From assembly GCA_033807775.1 (NCBI GenBank), contig CM066313.1, positions 87,793,484-87,857,483 on the forward strand: a stretch of DNA of 64,000 nucleotides. The letters are read 5' to 3'. This DNA is from Saussurea involucrata. Lineage: Eukaryota; Streptophyta; Magnoliopsida; Asterales; Asteraceae. Numbering within the stretch: position 1 is the stretch's first letter; the number at the start of each line of letters is the position of its first letter. Made by a program: the position numbers and the translations under genes. Below, in pieces: positions 30,584 through 43,562 of this stretch. The notes below the pieces were generated by a model that was not told where the DNA came from, did no database searches, and saw only the letters and a program-made list of their open reading frames with translations.

Positions 30584-32274
30584 TGTAATACCCCGGGTAA
30601 GTCTGTTAGTTAAAAATCTAATCCCGTTAAATTATTTAACTTTAAAGTTACTATTTTGGGTAAGTTTAAGTGAATTTATAAGTTAATAGTGTTTTAGTCA
30701 TTAGTAAAGAGTTTAGGGGCTGAAATGGTAATTTGGCTAGATATTATCTGAATTAGGTGTCCAGAGTTATATTCATTTTCTCAGCAATTCAGTGTGTGTA
30801 GTGTGTGTTTTTTGAGAGAAAAGAAGCAAAAGAAGATAGGAAAGGTTAAGGCATCATTTGACTTCATTTGGAAGTGTTTTGAGGTATGTTTCTTTGTAAT
30901 TTATGTTTGTAATTGATAGTATGTACTTCCTATCGGATTAGAATAGTTAAATTCATGATTTAGTAAAGATTCAGTCGGTTTCTGGGTAAATTTTGGATAA
31001 ACCGACAGTGGTGTCCGGATACGTTGAATGTATCCAGATAGCTTTGTTGGTGGTGTCTGGGTAGTTCTGTCGATGGTGTCCGGATGATAGTTGAAGGTGT
31101 CTGGACAAGTCTTTTTCGGGTAAGTTCTCTTTTCTTGATTGTCCGGATGAAGTATGTTTCCGGATAGTGTCCGGATTACTTATGCTGTCCGGAAAAGGCA
31201 TGCTGTCCGGATTATTAGTGTTGTCCGGAAAACTCTGTTGTATCCGGATACTTTTGCTGTTTGACCAATATTGAGAGTTTAGATGCTGTCGAGTATCCAG
31301 TAACCTGTATTTTGTTAACCATTAGATAGGAAGTGAAGGAGGACTGACTATCCTGTGGTCTTGAGTTGAGTACGGGTTTGGGGGCAACATTTGAGGGTTT
31401 GAGTTCGTTAGAGTTGTTAGCCTTAGTAAGACTTATGTGTTTTATGTGGTAAAGAGATGTCTGTATCTATGTGTTACAGATCCTGTGAATTCTGGGTAAA
31501 GGGCTGAACCGGTTAAGAAGGCTTGGAAACGTGTTAATAAGCAATCAGGTGAGTTTTATTTTAAAAACGTTTTCAACTGGAATACATATATATATGTGAT
31601 AGATATATATGAGGTGTATGGCGTGGATTGATAATGTGACTGATGATACGATTATGTGTTTTTATATGAATTATAATATAGTGAGATATTATATTTACAT
31701 GAGTATTATAATGTGTTATAATACGTTGGCCGGGTTTAGGACCGGTGTGCTTGGCTATAGAATCCGTATAGCGTTGTTTGGCTGTAGATGTTGTACAGCG
31801 TTGTATATTATTAGTTGGCTTGCTACCAACTAATATGGCCAGGAGGAATGAGAAGGTACATGATATGTGAGCTTGATTAGATATATATGATTGTGTCGCG
31901 TGATTTATATGAATGAAGTTTATATAAATGATTTGTAAACTAACAGGGATTTTTCTCACTTAGACCACAAGGTCTAACCCTCATTTTTGTTTTAAAATAT
32001 GTATTCCAGGTGGTGGATCATGTAAGAGCAAGTAATTAGAGTAACCAAGGGATGGCTTTTGTGAAGGATTATAAGATCAAGATTTTGGCTTGTTTAGCAG
32101 TTGTATCATAATATTAATGTTATGTATGTATATAGTACAAAGTTTGTAGTACAATGGTTTCTTTTATTTGTAAAAGACTGCAGGACCGAACTTGTAATAT
32201 GATGTTTCGTTTGTTATATCAATGTTATGTTACGTTACGTGAATGGTTGCGTATATGGGGACTGGGTTGTTACA
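30584..32274 (+). repeat. 5' LTR of gypsy F
   Basis: TGTAATACCCCGGG...GGGTTGTTACA. It holds a TGTCCGGAT-type array at about 31010-31260. Primer site TGGTATCAGAGCC starts at 32277. Confidence 0.94.
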
Positions 32275-32535
32275 AATGGTATCAGAGCCTTAGTTTAAGG
32301 ATTTAGGTATTTGTATCTGTACCTAGACTTAAACTGCATGTGAAGTAGGATGTCCTTATCATTATAGAACCTTGGGATGATGAAGTATAAAAGGTAGAAG
32401 GAACATCATGTAAGGTAATTTCATATTACACCTGGCCAGTGTAATTGTGATCTTACAGGTACATGTTTGAACTGGAATACCTTGTTATATGGGGTATATG
32501 CTTATGTGTATATTAACCTTGTTTAAATCTACAGA

Positions 32536-33999
32536 ATGGCAAGCGGTACACGGAATTCGAATCGAGGAGGAGGAAGAAATCCGAATAGTACAAATCCGCC
32601 GATAGGAACGGGGGACAGGGGAGGCAGAACTGGGGGCAGAACCGGGGGTAGAGCTGGAGGTCGAGCCGGAGGCAGAGCCCAGCCACAGGGTACAGAGTTC
32701 GTTACCAGGGATGACCTAATGGCAGAAATGGGAAGATTGCAGGCTAGCATACAAACAATGTTTGATCGGAACCGTCATAATGAAACTGGAATACGGGATC
32801 CCGGACCGGAAGATGAAATGCCAATCACGTCGACTGTTGTACCAGTACAAAGGAGGTGCGACTACAAAATGTTTTTAAGCTGTAGACCTCCAACCTACTC
32901 AGGAGACAGGGATCCAGTGAAAGCAATGAGATGGATGAAGGAAATAGAAGCCATTTTTAAGACGAGTAAGTGCGCTGACGAAGATAGAGTATTGTATGGA
33001 ACCGCCATGTTAAAGGGGGATGCTTTGTATTGGTGGGAATCCTTTATTCATTCTAAAGGATCTGATATTTATTCTACCCTCTCTTGGGAAGAATTTGTGA
33101 TAGCCTACAGGAACGCATTTTGTCCCCAAGCAGCCGTCAAACAACTGGAAGGGGAATTTATGAACTTACAACAAGGAAACTTATCCGTTCGAGACTACAC
33201 CGCTAGCTTCCTAGAAAAGTCTCGGTTCGCAGAATACTACGTTGCTACGGAGGCGATGAAGACGGAATGGTTTATCTTCGGGCTGAACTCAGAGGTTAGA
33301 AGGCTAGTGACTGCAAAGGGACCCGATACCTTCTCAGCTGCAGTTGATGCCGCGGAGAATGTTGAACGAGATATGAGAAGAGATGCTGGAGATAAAAGTA
33401 TCGGGAAGAGAAAGTGGGAAGGACCACAATACGATCCGAAGAAGTCCCGATTTCAGAGGTATGATAACCGTCCGCCGTTTCGACCAGCGGAAAGACCATG
33501 TAGGAAGTGCAACCGTGTTCATCAAGGAAATTGCCAAGGTGATTTACGAGCGTGTTATAAGTGTGGGAAGACCGGGCACGTCCTTAAAGATTGTAAGGTA
33601 ACGCGATTATGTTTCTTATGCAATTCTCCGGATCACCTTCAGTCGGACTGTCCGCGGGGGAGGATACAGCAAGGTGGGTCGTCGGGCAGGCCAGCAATTG
33701 TTAAACCAGTAATACCAAGACTGGAACCGCCAGTAACCAAGGGTCGCGCCTTTCAAATGACTGAGAAAGAAGCGGAGGAAACTCCAGATGTGGTCACAGG
33801 TACATTTTTTATAAACTCTACACGTGCTAAGGTGTTGTTTGATTCCGGTGCAAACCGATCGTTTGTGTCATCTACATTTGCTGGTTGCCTGTGTTTGAAA
33901 CCTAAATTGTTAGAACATGCTCTATTAGTGGATACTGCAAATGATAACCAAGTGTCGGTTAGGGAAGTATTTGATGGTTGTGTGATTAATATAAAGTGA
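32536..33999 (+). pseudogene. gag-pro: gypsy F Gag and protease N-terminus
   Basis: A 487-codon frame: a Gly/Arg-rich N-terminus with near-tandem GGRTGGRAGG units (residues 15-50), then a retrotransposon Gag domain (WMKEIEAIFKTSKC to CPQAAVKQLEGEFMNL). Zinc-knuckle-like Cys clusters include CYKCGKTGHVLKDC (residue 339) and CFLCNSPDHLQSDC (residue 359). The protease motif LFDSGANRSFVSS is near residue 434. It ends at an in-frame TGA (33997-33999). Pol continues in the same frame from the next codons, so this is a nonsense mutation within the protease. Confidence 0.92.
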
Positions 34000-34005
34000 T
34001 ATGGA

Positions 34006-35954
34006 GTGCCTATACAATTGTTTCCTATAACTTTGATAGAGTTTGACGTAGTAGTGGGAATGGACTGGTTAGCCGAGAATCAGGCTAATATAGTGTGTGA
34101 TAAAAAGTTAATAAATGTTGTATTACCTGAGAGGGGACCGGTAGTGATTTATGGTGATCGTAGGAATCATCAGTCTTGTCTTATATCGATGATAAAAGCA
34201 CGTAGGTGTGTTAATAAGGGTTGTCAGAGTTACTTGGCCTACGTGATAGATATTAAGCCGGAAAAGAACAGGGTGGAAGATATCCCTATCGTTAGTGAAT
34301 TCCCAGAAGTATTCCCTGAAGACTTGAATAGTCTTCCGCCCGTTAGACAAGTAGAGTTCGGGATAGACCTGATTCCTGGAGCCACTCCTATTGCTCGTGC
34401 ACCATACCGACTAGCACCTCCAGAGATGAAAGAAATGATTACGCAACTACAAGATCTATCCGATAAAGGCTTCATCAGACCTAGTTCTTCACCGTGGGGA
34501 GCACCAGTGTTATTTGTGAAAAAGAAGGATGGTTCGATGAGAATGTGTATCGACTACCGAGAACTGAATAAGCGCACGATAAAGAACAAGTATCCGTTAC
34601 CCCGAATTGATGACCTCTTCGATCAATTAGTTGGAGCTTGCTATTTCTCCAAGATTGATTTGAGATCCGGTTTCCACCAGTTGAAAGTTAAAGAAGAAGA
34701 CGTCCTAAAGACATCCTTTCGAACAAGGTATGGTCATCACGAATTCTTAGTAATGCCGTTTGGACTGACGAACGCTCCAGCTGCCTTTATGGATTTAATG
34801 AATCGGGTATGTAAGTCGTATCTCGATAAATTTGTAATTGTATTTATCGACGATATACTTATCTATTCCCGATCCAAAGAAGAGCATGCACAACACCTTC
34901 GTTTGATTTTAGAGTTGTTGAAGAAAGAAATGTTGTATGCTAAATTCTCTAAGTGTGAATTCTGGCTACGGGAAGTTCAGTTTCTGGGGCATGTAGTTTC
35001 CGAGAAAGGTATACAAGTTGATCCGATAAAGTGGAAGCAGTTGAAAAGTGGGAACCGCCGAAGACAGCAACTGAAGTACGTAGTTTTCTGGGTTTAGCCG
35101 GCTACTATCGGAAATTTATAAAAGATTTCTCTCGTATTGCGACGCCTTTGACTAAGCTGACCCGGAAGAATCTGAAGTTTGAATGGAAGGCAGAACAGGA
35201 CGAGGCATTCAGAATATTGAAAGAAAAACTGTGTAGCGCGCCGATTTTATCACTACCCGACGGTTCTGAAGACTTTGTCGTTTACAGTGATGCGTCCAAA
35301 CTGGGATTGGGTTGTGTGCTTATGCAGCACGGAAGAGTAATAGCTTATGCTTCTCGCCAACTGAAGGATCATGAACGGCAGTATCCTACGCATGATATGG
35401 AGCTTGCTGCAGTCGTCTTCGCGTTAAAAATTTGGAGACATTATCTGTATGGTTCCAAATGTCAGATTTTTACCGATCATAAGAGTCTCCAACACCTCTT
35501 TGATCAGAAGGAACTAAATATGAGACAAAGGAGATGGCTAGAATTGCTGAACGATTATGACTGTGAAATCCTTTATCACCCGGGAAAGGCAAATGTGGTA
35601 GCTGATGCATTGAGTCGTCAAGAAAGGGGTGGAACAATAAAAGTTATTTCCCTACGAACTGAGCTTCTACCCAACATATTTGACGAATTGCAGAAGTGTC
35701 AAATAGAGGCTTATCAAGATGAACATCTGAAATCAGAACGGTTAGCGGGGATGTCAGCATTGCTAGTGAAAGATGATCGGGGGTTATTGTGTCTGGAAAA
35801 CAGAGTGTGGGTACCTCGATTGGGTGGATTACGTGATCGTATTTTACAAGAAGCTCATCAATCCCGTTTCTGTATTCACCCAGGTACAAACAAGATGTAT
35901 AAAGACCTAAAGCAATTCTATTGGTGGCCGGGGATAAAAAGAGGGATTGCTTAG
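34006..35954 (+). pseudogene. pol: gypsy F reverse transcriptase and RNase H
   Basis: 34006-35097 carries the protease end (DVVVGMDWLAENQA) and RT: FVKKKDGSMRMCIDYRELN, then the catalytic FIDDILIYS near residue 280. A one-base frameshift near 35029 moves the rest into another frame (35031-35954): RT thumb (FLGLAGYYRKFIKDFS), RNase H (VVYSDASKLGLGCVLMQHG), and the start of the integrase HHCC region. That frame is closed by TAG at 35952-35954 between the zinc ligands. The reading is unambiguous despite the breaks. Confidence 0.94.
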
Positions 35955-35957
35955 TAT

Positions 35958-37102
35958 GTGGAAAGATGTGATACTTGTAAGAAAGTAAAGACTGAACACC
36001 AAAAGCCGTTTGGGCAACTACAACGACTAGAAATACCTATGTGGAAGTGGGAACAGATTACTACGGATTTCATCACAAAGCTACCAAGAACGCCGAAGGG
36101 ATTTGATTCTATTTGGGTGATCGTCGACAGATTGACAAAGTCTCCACACTTTCTGCCGATAAAGGAAACCGATTCGATGGAACGATTAGCTAAGTTGTAC
36201 ATTGACGAAATAGTAACTCGACATGGAGTTCCGATCTCGATTATTTCTGATCGTGATAGTCGTTTTACTCAAGATTTTGGAGAAGTTTTCAAAGAGAAAT
36301 GGGGACACAGATAAAGTTAAGTACAGCGTATCATCCTCAAACAGATGGGCAAAGTGAATGAACGATTCAGACCTTAGAAGATATGCTCCGGGCTTGCATT
36401 GTTGATTTTGGGGGATCATGGGATAAGCACTTACCGTTGATCGAGTTTGCATATAACAACAGTTATCATTCCAGTATACAAGCGGCACCGTTCGAAGTAC
36501 TGTATGGTAGAAAATGCAGAACGCCTCTATGTTGGAACGAAGTGGGGGAGAAACAGTTAGCGGGACCGGAAATAGTTCAGTTAACTGCCGATAAGGTTAC
36601 TCAGATTCGTGAACGATTGAAAGTGGCTCAAGACAGACAGAAAAGCTACGCCGACCGACGCCGAAAGCCGTTAGAATTCCAAGTTGGGGATTTTGTGATG
36701 TTAAAGGTCTCGCCTTGGAAATGAGTCATACGCTTTGGAAAGCAAGGTAAACTTAGCCCGAGGTACATCGGACCGTTTGCAATTACGGAAAGGATCGGTG
36801 AAGTAGCATATAGGTTAGATCTTCCACCAGAGTTAAGCAGGATTCATAATGCGTTTCATGTATCGAATTTCCGAAAGTGTTTGATTACGCCGGGTCAGGC
36901 AGTTCCTCTACCGGATATACAAGTTGATGAAAGGTTGAGCTATGTGGAGGAACCTGAAGCTATTGTTGACCATAAAGTCAAAGTTTTGCGGAATAAGGAG
37001 ATCAGACAAGTGAAAGTACAGTGGCGACATCATAAAGGACAGGATGCTACTTGGGAATCAGAATCCGAGATGAGAGCTAAGTATCCATACCTCTTTGCTT
37101 AA
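35958..37102 (+). pseudogene. int: gypsy F integrase and chromodomain-like tail
   Basis: It starts with the Cys pair of the integrase zinc domain (CDTCKKVK). The core then shows TTDFITKLP and ISDRDSRFT as DDE Asp regions. A frameshift near 36300 follows, and the third catalytic segment contains HPQTDGQSE directly before an in-frame TGA (36359-36361). Another TGA at 36722-36724 breaks the C-terminal domain (VSPWK stop, then IRFGKQGKLSPRYIGPF). The tail ends in VKVQWRHHKGQDATWESESE and the stop at 37102. Such tails in related elements target heterochromatin. Confidence 0.92.
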
Positions 37103-37122
37103 TCGAATTCCGGGACGGAATT

Positions 37123-37140
37123 CTTTTAAGGGGGAGATGA
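37123..37140 (+). other. Polypurine tract of gypsy F
   Basis: ttttaagggggagatga directly before the 3' LTR. Confidence 0.85.
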
Positions 37141-38138
37141 TGTAATACCCCGGGTAAGCCCGTTAGTTAAAAATCTAATCCCGTTAAATTATTTAACTTT
37201 AAAGTTACTATTTTGGGTAAGTTTAAGTGAATTTATAAGTTAATAGTGTTTTAGTCATTAGTAAAGAGTTTAGGGGCTGAAATGGTAATTTGGCTAGATA
37301 TTATCTGAATTAGGTGTCTAGAGTTATATTCATTTTCTCAGCAATTCAGTGTGTGTAGTGTGTGTTTTTGGAGAGAAAAGAAGCAAAAGAAGATAGGAAA
37401 GGTTAAGGCATAATTTGACTTCATTTGGAAGTGTTTTGAGGTATGTTTCTTTGTAATTTATGTTTGTAATTGATAGTATGTACTTCCTATCGGATTAGAA
37501 TAGTTAAATTCATGATTTAGTAAAGATTTAGTCGGTTTCTGGGTAAATTTTGGATAAACCGACAGTGGTGTCCGGATACGTTGAATGTATCCGGATAGCT
37601 CTGTTGGTGGTGTCCGGGTAGTTCTATCGATGGTGTCCGGATGATAGTTGAAGGTGTCCGGACAAGTCTTTTCCGGGTAAGTTCTCTTTTCTTGATTGTC
37701 CGGATGAAGTATGTTTCCGGATAGTGTCCGGATTACTTATGCTGTCCGGAAAAGGCATGCTGTCCGGATTATTAGTGTTGTCCGGAAAACTCTGTTGTAT
37801 CCGGATACTTTTGCTGTTTGACCAATATTGAGAGTTTAGATGCTGTCGAGTATCCAGTAACCTGTATTTTGTTAACCATTAGATAGGAAGTGAATGAGGA
37901 CTGACTATCCTGTGGTCTTGACTTGAGTACGGGTTTGGGGGCAACATTTGAGGGTTTGAGTTCGTTAGAGTTGTTAGCCTTAGTAAGACTTATGTGTTTT
38001 ATGTGGTAAAGAGATGTCTGTATCTATGTGTTACAGATCCTGTGAATTCTGGGTAAAGGGCTGAACCGGTTAAGAAGGCTTGGAAACGTGTTAATAAGCA
38101 ATCAGGTGAGTTTTATTTTAAAAACGTTTTCAACTGGA

Positions 38139-38185
<47 letters not shown>

Positions 38186-38861
38186 ATAGATATATATGAG
38201 GTGTATGGCGTGGATTGATAATGTGACTGATGATACGATTATGTGTTTTTATGTGAATTATAATATAGTGAGATATTATATTTACATGAGTATTATAATG
38301 TGTTATAATACGTTGGCCGGGTTTAGGACCGGTGTGCTTGGCTATAGAATCCGTATAGCGTTGTTTGGCTGTAGATGTTGTACAGCGTTGTATATTATTA
38401 GTTGGCTTGCTACCAACTAATATGGCCAAGAGGAATGAGGAGGTACATGATATGTGAGCTTGATTAGATATATATGATTGTGTCGCGTGATTTATATGAA
38501 TGAAGTTTATATAAATGATTTGTAAACTAAAAGGGATTTTTCTCACTTAGACCACAAGGTCTAACCCTCATTTTTGTTTTAAAATATGTATTCCAGGTGG
38601 TGGATCATGTAAGAGCAAGTAATTAGAGTAACCAAGGGATGGCTTTTGTGAAGTATTATAAGATCAAGATTTTGGCTTGTTTAGCAGTTGTATCATAATA
38701 TTAATGTTATGTATGTATATAGTACAAAGTTTGTAGTACAATGGTTTCTTTTATTTGTAAAAGACTGCAGGACCGAACTTGTAATATGATGTTTCGTTTG
38801 TTATATCAATGTTATGTTACGTTACGTGAATGGTTGCGTATATGGGGACTGGGTTGTTACA
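37141..38861 (+). repeat. 3' LTR of gypsy F
   Basis: 1721 bp. The 30-bp length gain over the 5' copy is explained by a (TA)n run at about 38142-38182. Confidence 0.95.
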
Positions 38862-38866
38862 TGTAA

Positions 38867-38938
38867 GTTTGAAGTTTATAATATCATAACTTGTGGAAAT
38901 TTGAGGTTCAAATTTAGCCCGGAATTTGGGGTGTTACA
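38867..38938 (+). repeat. 5' LTR of gypsy E, last part
   Basis: gtttgaagtttataat...ggggtgttaca, completing the LTR interrupted at 30583. The primer site follows after three bases. Confidence 0.88.
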
Positions 38939-41900
38939 ATATGGTATCAGAGCAATAGTTTAAGCGAACTAAGTATGATGAGGAGATACTTAGACTTAAG
39001 TTGTGAGGAATTAAGTTATGATTCGTGAGAAATGGGTAGGAACAATAAGACAGGATAGTCTTAAGAGTTGACGGAAATACGTGAAATTAGTACTGTAACG
39101 ATGGTAACGAGGACTCTCCTGTATAATATATTCACAATTTCAATTAGCTACTGTTATTTATGAATATATTGCTACATAAGCATGCTTGTTTCTAAATTGT
39201 TACAGTGACTAATGATCGGTAAAGTACGTTTTGCATGTCTATACTCGTATAACCATTTTTATGGTTATCTCTTTGTGTTATAGTAGAACGATGGTGGATA
39301 CGCCACCAAGGTCCTTCAATTCTTTGGAGATTAGATCAGTAAATGATTGGGGGTTGGAAAGATAACCTGGAACTGGCGGGACTCATGAAAGTCTGCCGAG
39401 GCAAACTTTAATAGTATGAAATGGTTGAGTAAGTGGGCCATGGAATGCATGTATAGTAAGTGTTATAAAGCCGAGAGAGCGACCACTGGTCGGAAGTAGA
39501 GTGTCAATGATAAGTCGCGTGAGTAAAATGATTGACCTTGTTTGAGTGAGTAGCCTTCATTTGCTAATAGAGTTTTATGTATGGTGTCCTAGTGTGTGTT
39601 ACATGAGTTTTTATGACTTCAAAACAAATGCATAGACAACAATTTTAGTCGAGGTTGAGTCAGCATGTGCAAGTGTGTATTTAAAGAAAAAGGCAATTCC
39701 ATTTACGGCGCACAATGAAATTTTGAGTTTAGCAATTTGCAAAATACTTCGTATTTTACATGAAATGTTGAATGGTAGCAAAAAGGTCAATAACGAGTTG
39801 ACCAGCAAAACTTTTTATAACCAAAACGAGCATTAACTTGATGATATTATATAAACGAATGTGAGAACCGACTAGCTTACTTCGCGTCGGTAACTTTCTA
39901 TTAAACTTTTGTCGCATGAAAAGATTTTCATTTTATTATTGTCGTAACAATATCGTTTGGTTGAAAAAAATTAAGTGTTACGGAAAGTTGTATGCAAACG
40001 ATTCTCGAGATCGTTGTGCAGTACATTGGAGTTATGAGAATGTTGGGGTCATTTGTACCCAAGTTGTTCCTTGTGATTGTTCTTTAAAATGAGAAATTGT
40101 GCGAAATGATTCAATTATCACGTTGTCATGCATGAAGGCTATGAACTCATTAGGTCATAGAGTATTACACTATAAACTAAGAAAGAACTCCGAGAGTGAA
40201 GAGGTGTTGGATGAATCATTAGAGAATTTTCGTAGTTTTGGAATTTGTGTTCAAGATGAGAGGTGATCAGTGGGAGAGTCGAAAGTGGACTTTAGTGTCG
40301 GATGTATGAGGGTCTGTACCCATTGATCGATGACTATAAAAACAGTTGCCAAGGGACGATTGTGTCCGGAGGAAGGACTAGAAGTCGTCAAGGTGATGGA
40401 ATAGTGTGGTGAGACAGAAAGGAAACATCCTTGACGTCAAATAAGAAATTATGGTGATCTTGTGATATTAACGTTGCACGAATAAATTGGAGATGAAGAC
40501 AATGGGATGTGAATTAGATTATGACATGTTGGAAGGATTAGGTTCAGTTAGGGACCTTGTTAAAGAATAAGTTAAGGAAGTATCGACAGGTCGACTATTG
40601 ACTTTGAAGTCGACAGTTGTGTAAGGTATATGAGGCCTTTTGCCTGTCACCGGGTGCGGTCTGGGTGTGTCCTGCGTATGCCTGTGCGGACAGGAACAAA
40701 ACCGTGAGCGGTACCGGCATGCTGTTATGCAGAGGGTATGCGCAAAGCGGACAATATCGTGTACGGTGGACCAGGAATGTTACAGAATGGTCTATATTTT
40801 GTGAAACACCCACTTTTGGGGGAATTTGAGTGATTGACGAATAAATCGCGAGTGAAAGAAACTTTGATTAATTTATTGCATAAGAGAAAGCTATGTGGTC
40901 AAATTACGCTTTTAGAGTTATTGTGGTTGTACAATAATTATGATGTGATATATGCTTAATTGCATTTTATTCAAATGAGTGTCGTTTTAAGTATTGGTCT
41001 TATGTGAGAGGACCGTTTAATGATCTTGTATTCTTAGTACCTTTGGGACTAATGAACCTTGATGAGTGATATACTTTGTTGAGTATATAAGAGTTGCATA
41101 TACGTGTACATATAGATACATATATGAATTGACTTCATTGGGAAGGTAGTAATGAAGGGGTTGTGAGATTAACTCGCCTCGGAGTGTGTATTGCATGATG
41201 TGAATTAAATGTATTTAATTGCATGAGTAGATGTTGATAAATAATCATTAGATCCTTTGAGCAGATGGCTCGGTTTTTGGGCTCGGTTGAGTATTGAGAG
41301 CATTCGCCCGGTTTAAATAAGCGGCTTGGGGTTAGAATTACATGAATTGTATTATAAGTGAAGTTTACATGGTGTGAATACATTGGTTATTTTGAGGTCA
41401 TGTATGAATGTTAAGTTTTGAATCAGAAGATTAAAAAGTTAAAGGACCACCGTGTAAGGGGGTTAGGATAGTGAAAGACTATTGTTTTAGATAAGCGTTT
41501 TCTTACAGTGTGGATGGTTTATAAAGGATGAATTATTAGGCACGAATGAAGCGAGTGTATAGACTATGCCGATCTGTGAGGGATTGTGCCCTGTCTATGT
41601 ATTGGTTTGGAATCACGAAAAGCTAGCAGGAAACGAGTAAGTTGAAATTAATTAGAAACCGTGAGTTATGGTCCAACTAAAGTTGGGGAGGATTATAATA
41701 GTGAAATAGACTCAATTAATCATACGGGAGAACATGAATGTATGTTTAAATTGTGTACAAAGGACCATGAGAGACCTGGTCTGCTGTGAGATGTTATGGG
41801 TGGAGAATGTACGAACGAGTAGCGGCTTCAAGTGCCAAGATAAGTGTGACAACTAGTGTGTAATGTGAAGTTAGAAAGAGGAAGCATCCGATGGAAGTCT

Positions 41901-42820
41901 TTTCGGGGATTCCAGATAAAGAGTACTAGTTTGTCAATAAAATTGTTGGAGTATGTGGTTTGTAAGATGGTGTAGTGATATGACTAATATCAGAATATAA
42001 TGGTGGAAAGATAGTGGGTGTTTATCCAAAGCGATTTTGGTTGTATGAGTCGCTAAGTAAGTTTATATTGTTGAATCATTGGAAGTTAACGAAGATGATG
42101 GATATGTTAGTCAAAATGTGATGTAAAAAGATAACTTAGTTGATTGCCTTAAGTTAGAATTTGGTACAACTGTTTGGTTATGTATAGTAATGAGAAGATG
42201 TTATCGGTATGTGGAAAAGTTGGGAGAAAGAGACAAGTAATGTTTGGAGGGTAGTACTCCATGCTAACGTGGGAAGAAATGATAAAAAGGTCGGACCTAA
42301 GAATGTAGTTATACTACAGGTTCAATGGAATTATCACCCTTGATATACAACACCTTAGTGTTTGGTTGCAATATGGTCACGTAGTGCGATAGTGGTGTGA
42401 GGAAATGATAGCACTTTGTACTGAAGAAACGTGTGAGTCATGGATGTAACAAAGGTTTGTCGTATTTATCGAAGTATTCAAAAGTGGTGAGTATGCTCAA
42501 TTTAAGGTGAGTGTAGATTTTCAAACAGTAGGTGGTAATGTTATTTTGAGACCCGGAGATCGAGTTACGGTTAATGACAGTATGGTAGACCAAGAAATAG
42601 TCGGGTAAAGATTTGATGATGAACAGTTACTCTAAAGAGGTTTGCAAATCCAAGTTGGGGAGCGGATACTAATAAAAGAGGTAAGGTTCAGAAGATATGA
42701 AAAGATAAATCCTGATTTTTTCTGGACTTTTAATTGTGATTAAGTATGTAAGATTTAAAGGGAATAGATGTACAAAATATTTCATGTTGGTATGATGGGA
42801 TTTCTTTTACTGATGTAAGA
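38939..42820 (+). other. Interior of gypsy E without coding capacity
   Basis: 3.9 kb between primer site and pol tail. Open frames are short (under 85 codons) and none resembles Gag, protease, RT or integrase. Base composition is similar to the LTRs. It behaves like a large non-autonomous (LARD-type) interior or a heavily decayed pol; I see no functional RNA. Confidence 0.6.
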
Positions 42821-43003
42821 GTGGATGAAAAGAGCCGCTGTGTGGAGGAACTAGAGGCAATTTTGGAAAGATCGGTTAGAAATCTACGTAATGGCAATGA
42901 AGTAGCTATGTTGAAAGTACAGTGGAAACACCATCGAGGTGCCAATGTGACTTTAGAGTCAGAAGAAGATATGAAGAATAGATATCCTCATTTGTTTGTC
43001 TGA
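42821..43003 (+). pseudogene. gypsy E pol C-terminal tail
   Basis: Sixty codons ending VAMLKVQWKHHRGANVTLES then EEDMKNRYPHLFV, the chromodomain-like end of a Tekay-type gypsy polyprotein. It is homologous to the tail of gypsy F at 37000-37102. It is the only recognisable pol remnant and lies just before the polypurine tract (aagttggggagtat, 43032-43045). Confidence 0.85.
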
Positions 43004-43045
43004 TCTTGATTTCGAGGACGAAATCATTTTCAAGTTGGGGAGTAT

Positions 43046-43562
43046 TGTAACATCCTGAAATTTCAATAATAATTTTTTAATGAGAATTGGGATCAAATTG
43101 TATTTTGGGTTAAACCTTGAATTATATGGAAATTTTATAATTCAATGGGTTAAAATACAAGGGATTAAGTTTGGTGCTACTTTTGAGAAATAATGGAAAC
43201 TTGGAGGTGTAAGTGGTCATTTGTGAAAAGTGTGTTTGGATAAAGTAGATGAAATCAGATTGTTATCTGATTTCTTATGTTGGGTCGGTTGGAGAGTCAA
43301 GAGAGAAAGAAGAAAAGAGGAAGAAAAGAAAGAAAACAAGTCTTGGCTTCAAATTGATTGGAATCAAATTTGTGCAGGAAGTGGGTTTTGCAAGTTTAAA
43401 GGTGAGTTCATTTGTTCCTTGCTTAAATCAGTGTTTTCATGTTAAATTAAACCTTGAAATAGCTGTATAAATTGGTTATGAACTGTATGGGATGGTTTAG
43501 AATGAGCTTAATAGAACATAAACGAATCTGGATCGATTTTTGGGCTGCAGGTCGAAGGTTTC
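43046..43562 (+). repeat. 3' LTR of gypsy E, truncated by gypsy G
   Basis: The first 517 bp match the 5' LTR start at 28804 onward; the rest is missing. The interruption is at gtttc|TGTAACACCC. Confidence 0.88.

Larger units (their letters stand above)
30584..38861 (+). mobile_element. Ty3/gypsy element F (Tekay/Del-like), complete but mutated
   Basis: LTRs 30584-32274 (1691 bp) and 37141-38861 (1721 bp) differ at about 19 positions by eye, plus a 30-bp (TA)n expansion. The target duplication tgtaa is exact (30579-30583, 38862-38866). The interior encodes Gag, protease, RT, RNase H and integrase in gypsy order with a chromodomain-like tail (VKVQWRHHKGQDATWE). This points to the chromovirus Tekay/Del group (inference). 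At least four in-frame stops and two frameshifts inactivate it. Confidence 0.95.
28804..43562 (+). mobile_element. Ty3/gypsy element E, nearly gene-less, interrupted
   Basis: The 5' LTR starts at 28804 (TGTAACATCCTG), is interrupted at 30583 by gypsy F, and resumes at 38867 to end at 38938 (GTGTTACA), about 1852 bp in all. A primer site TGGTATCAGAGCA follows at 38942. The interior 38955-43045 holds no ORF except the last 60 codons of pol. The 3' LTR begins at 43046 and is cut at 43562 by gypsy G. About seven substitutions in 515 comparable LTR bases are visible. Confidence 0.88.
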
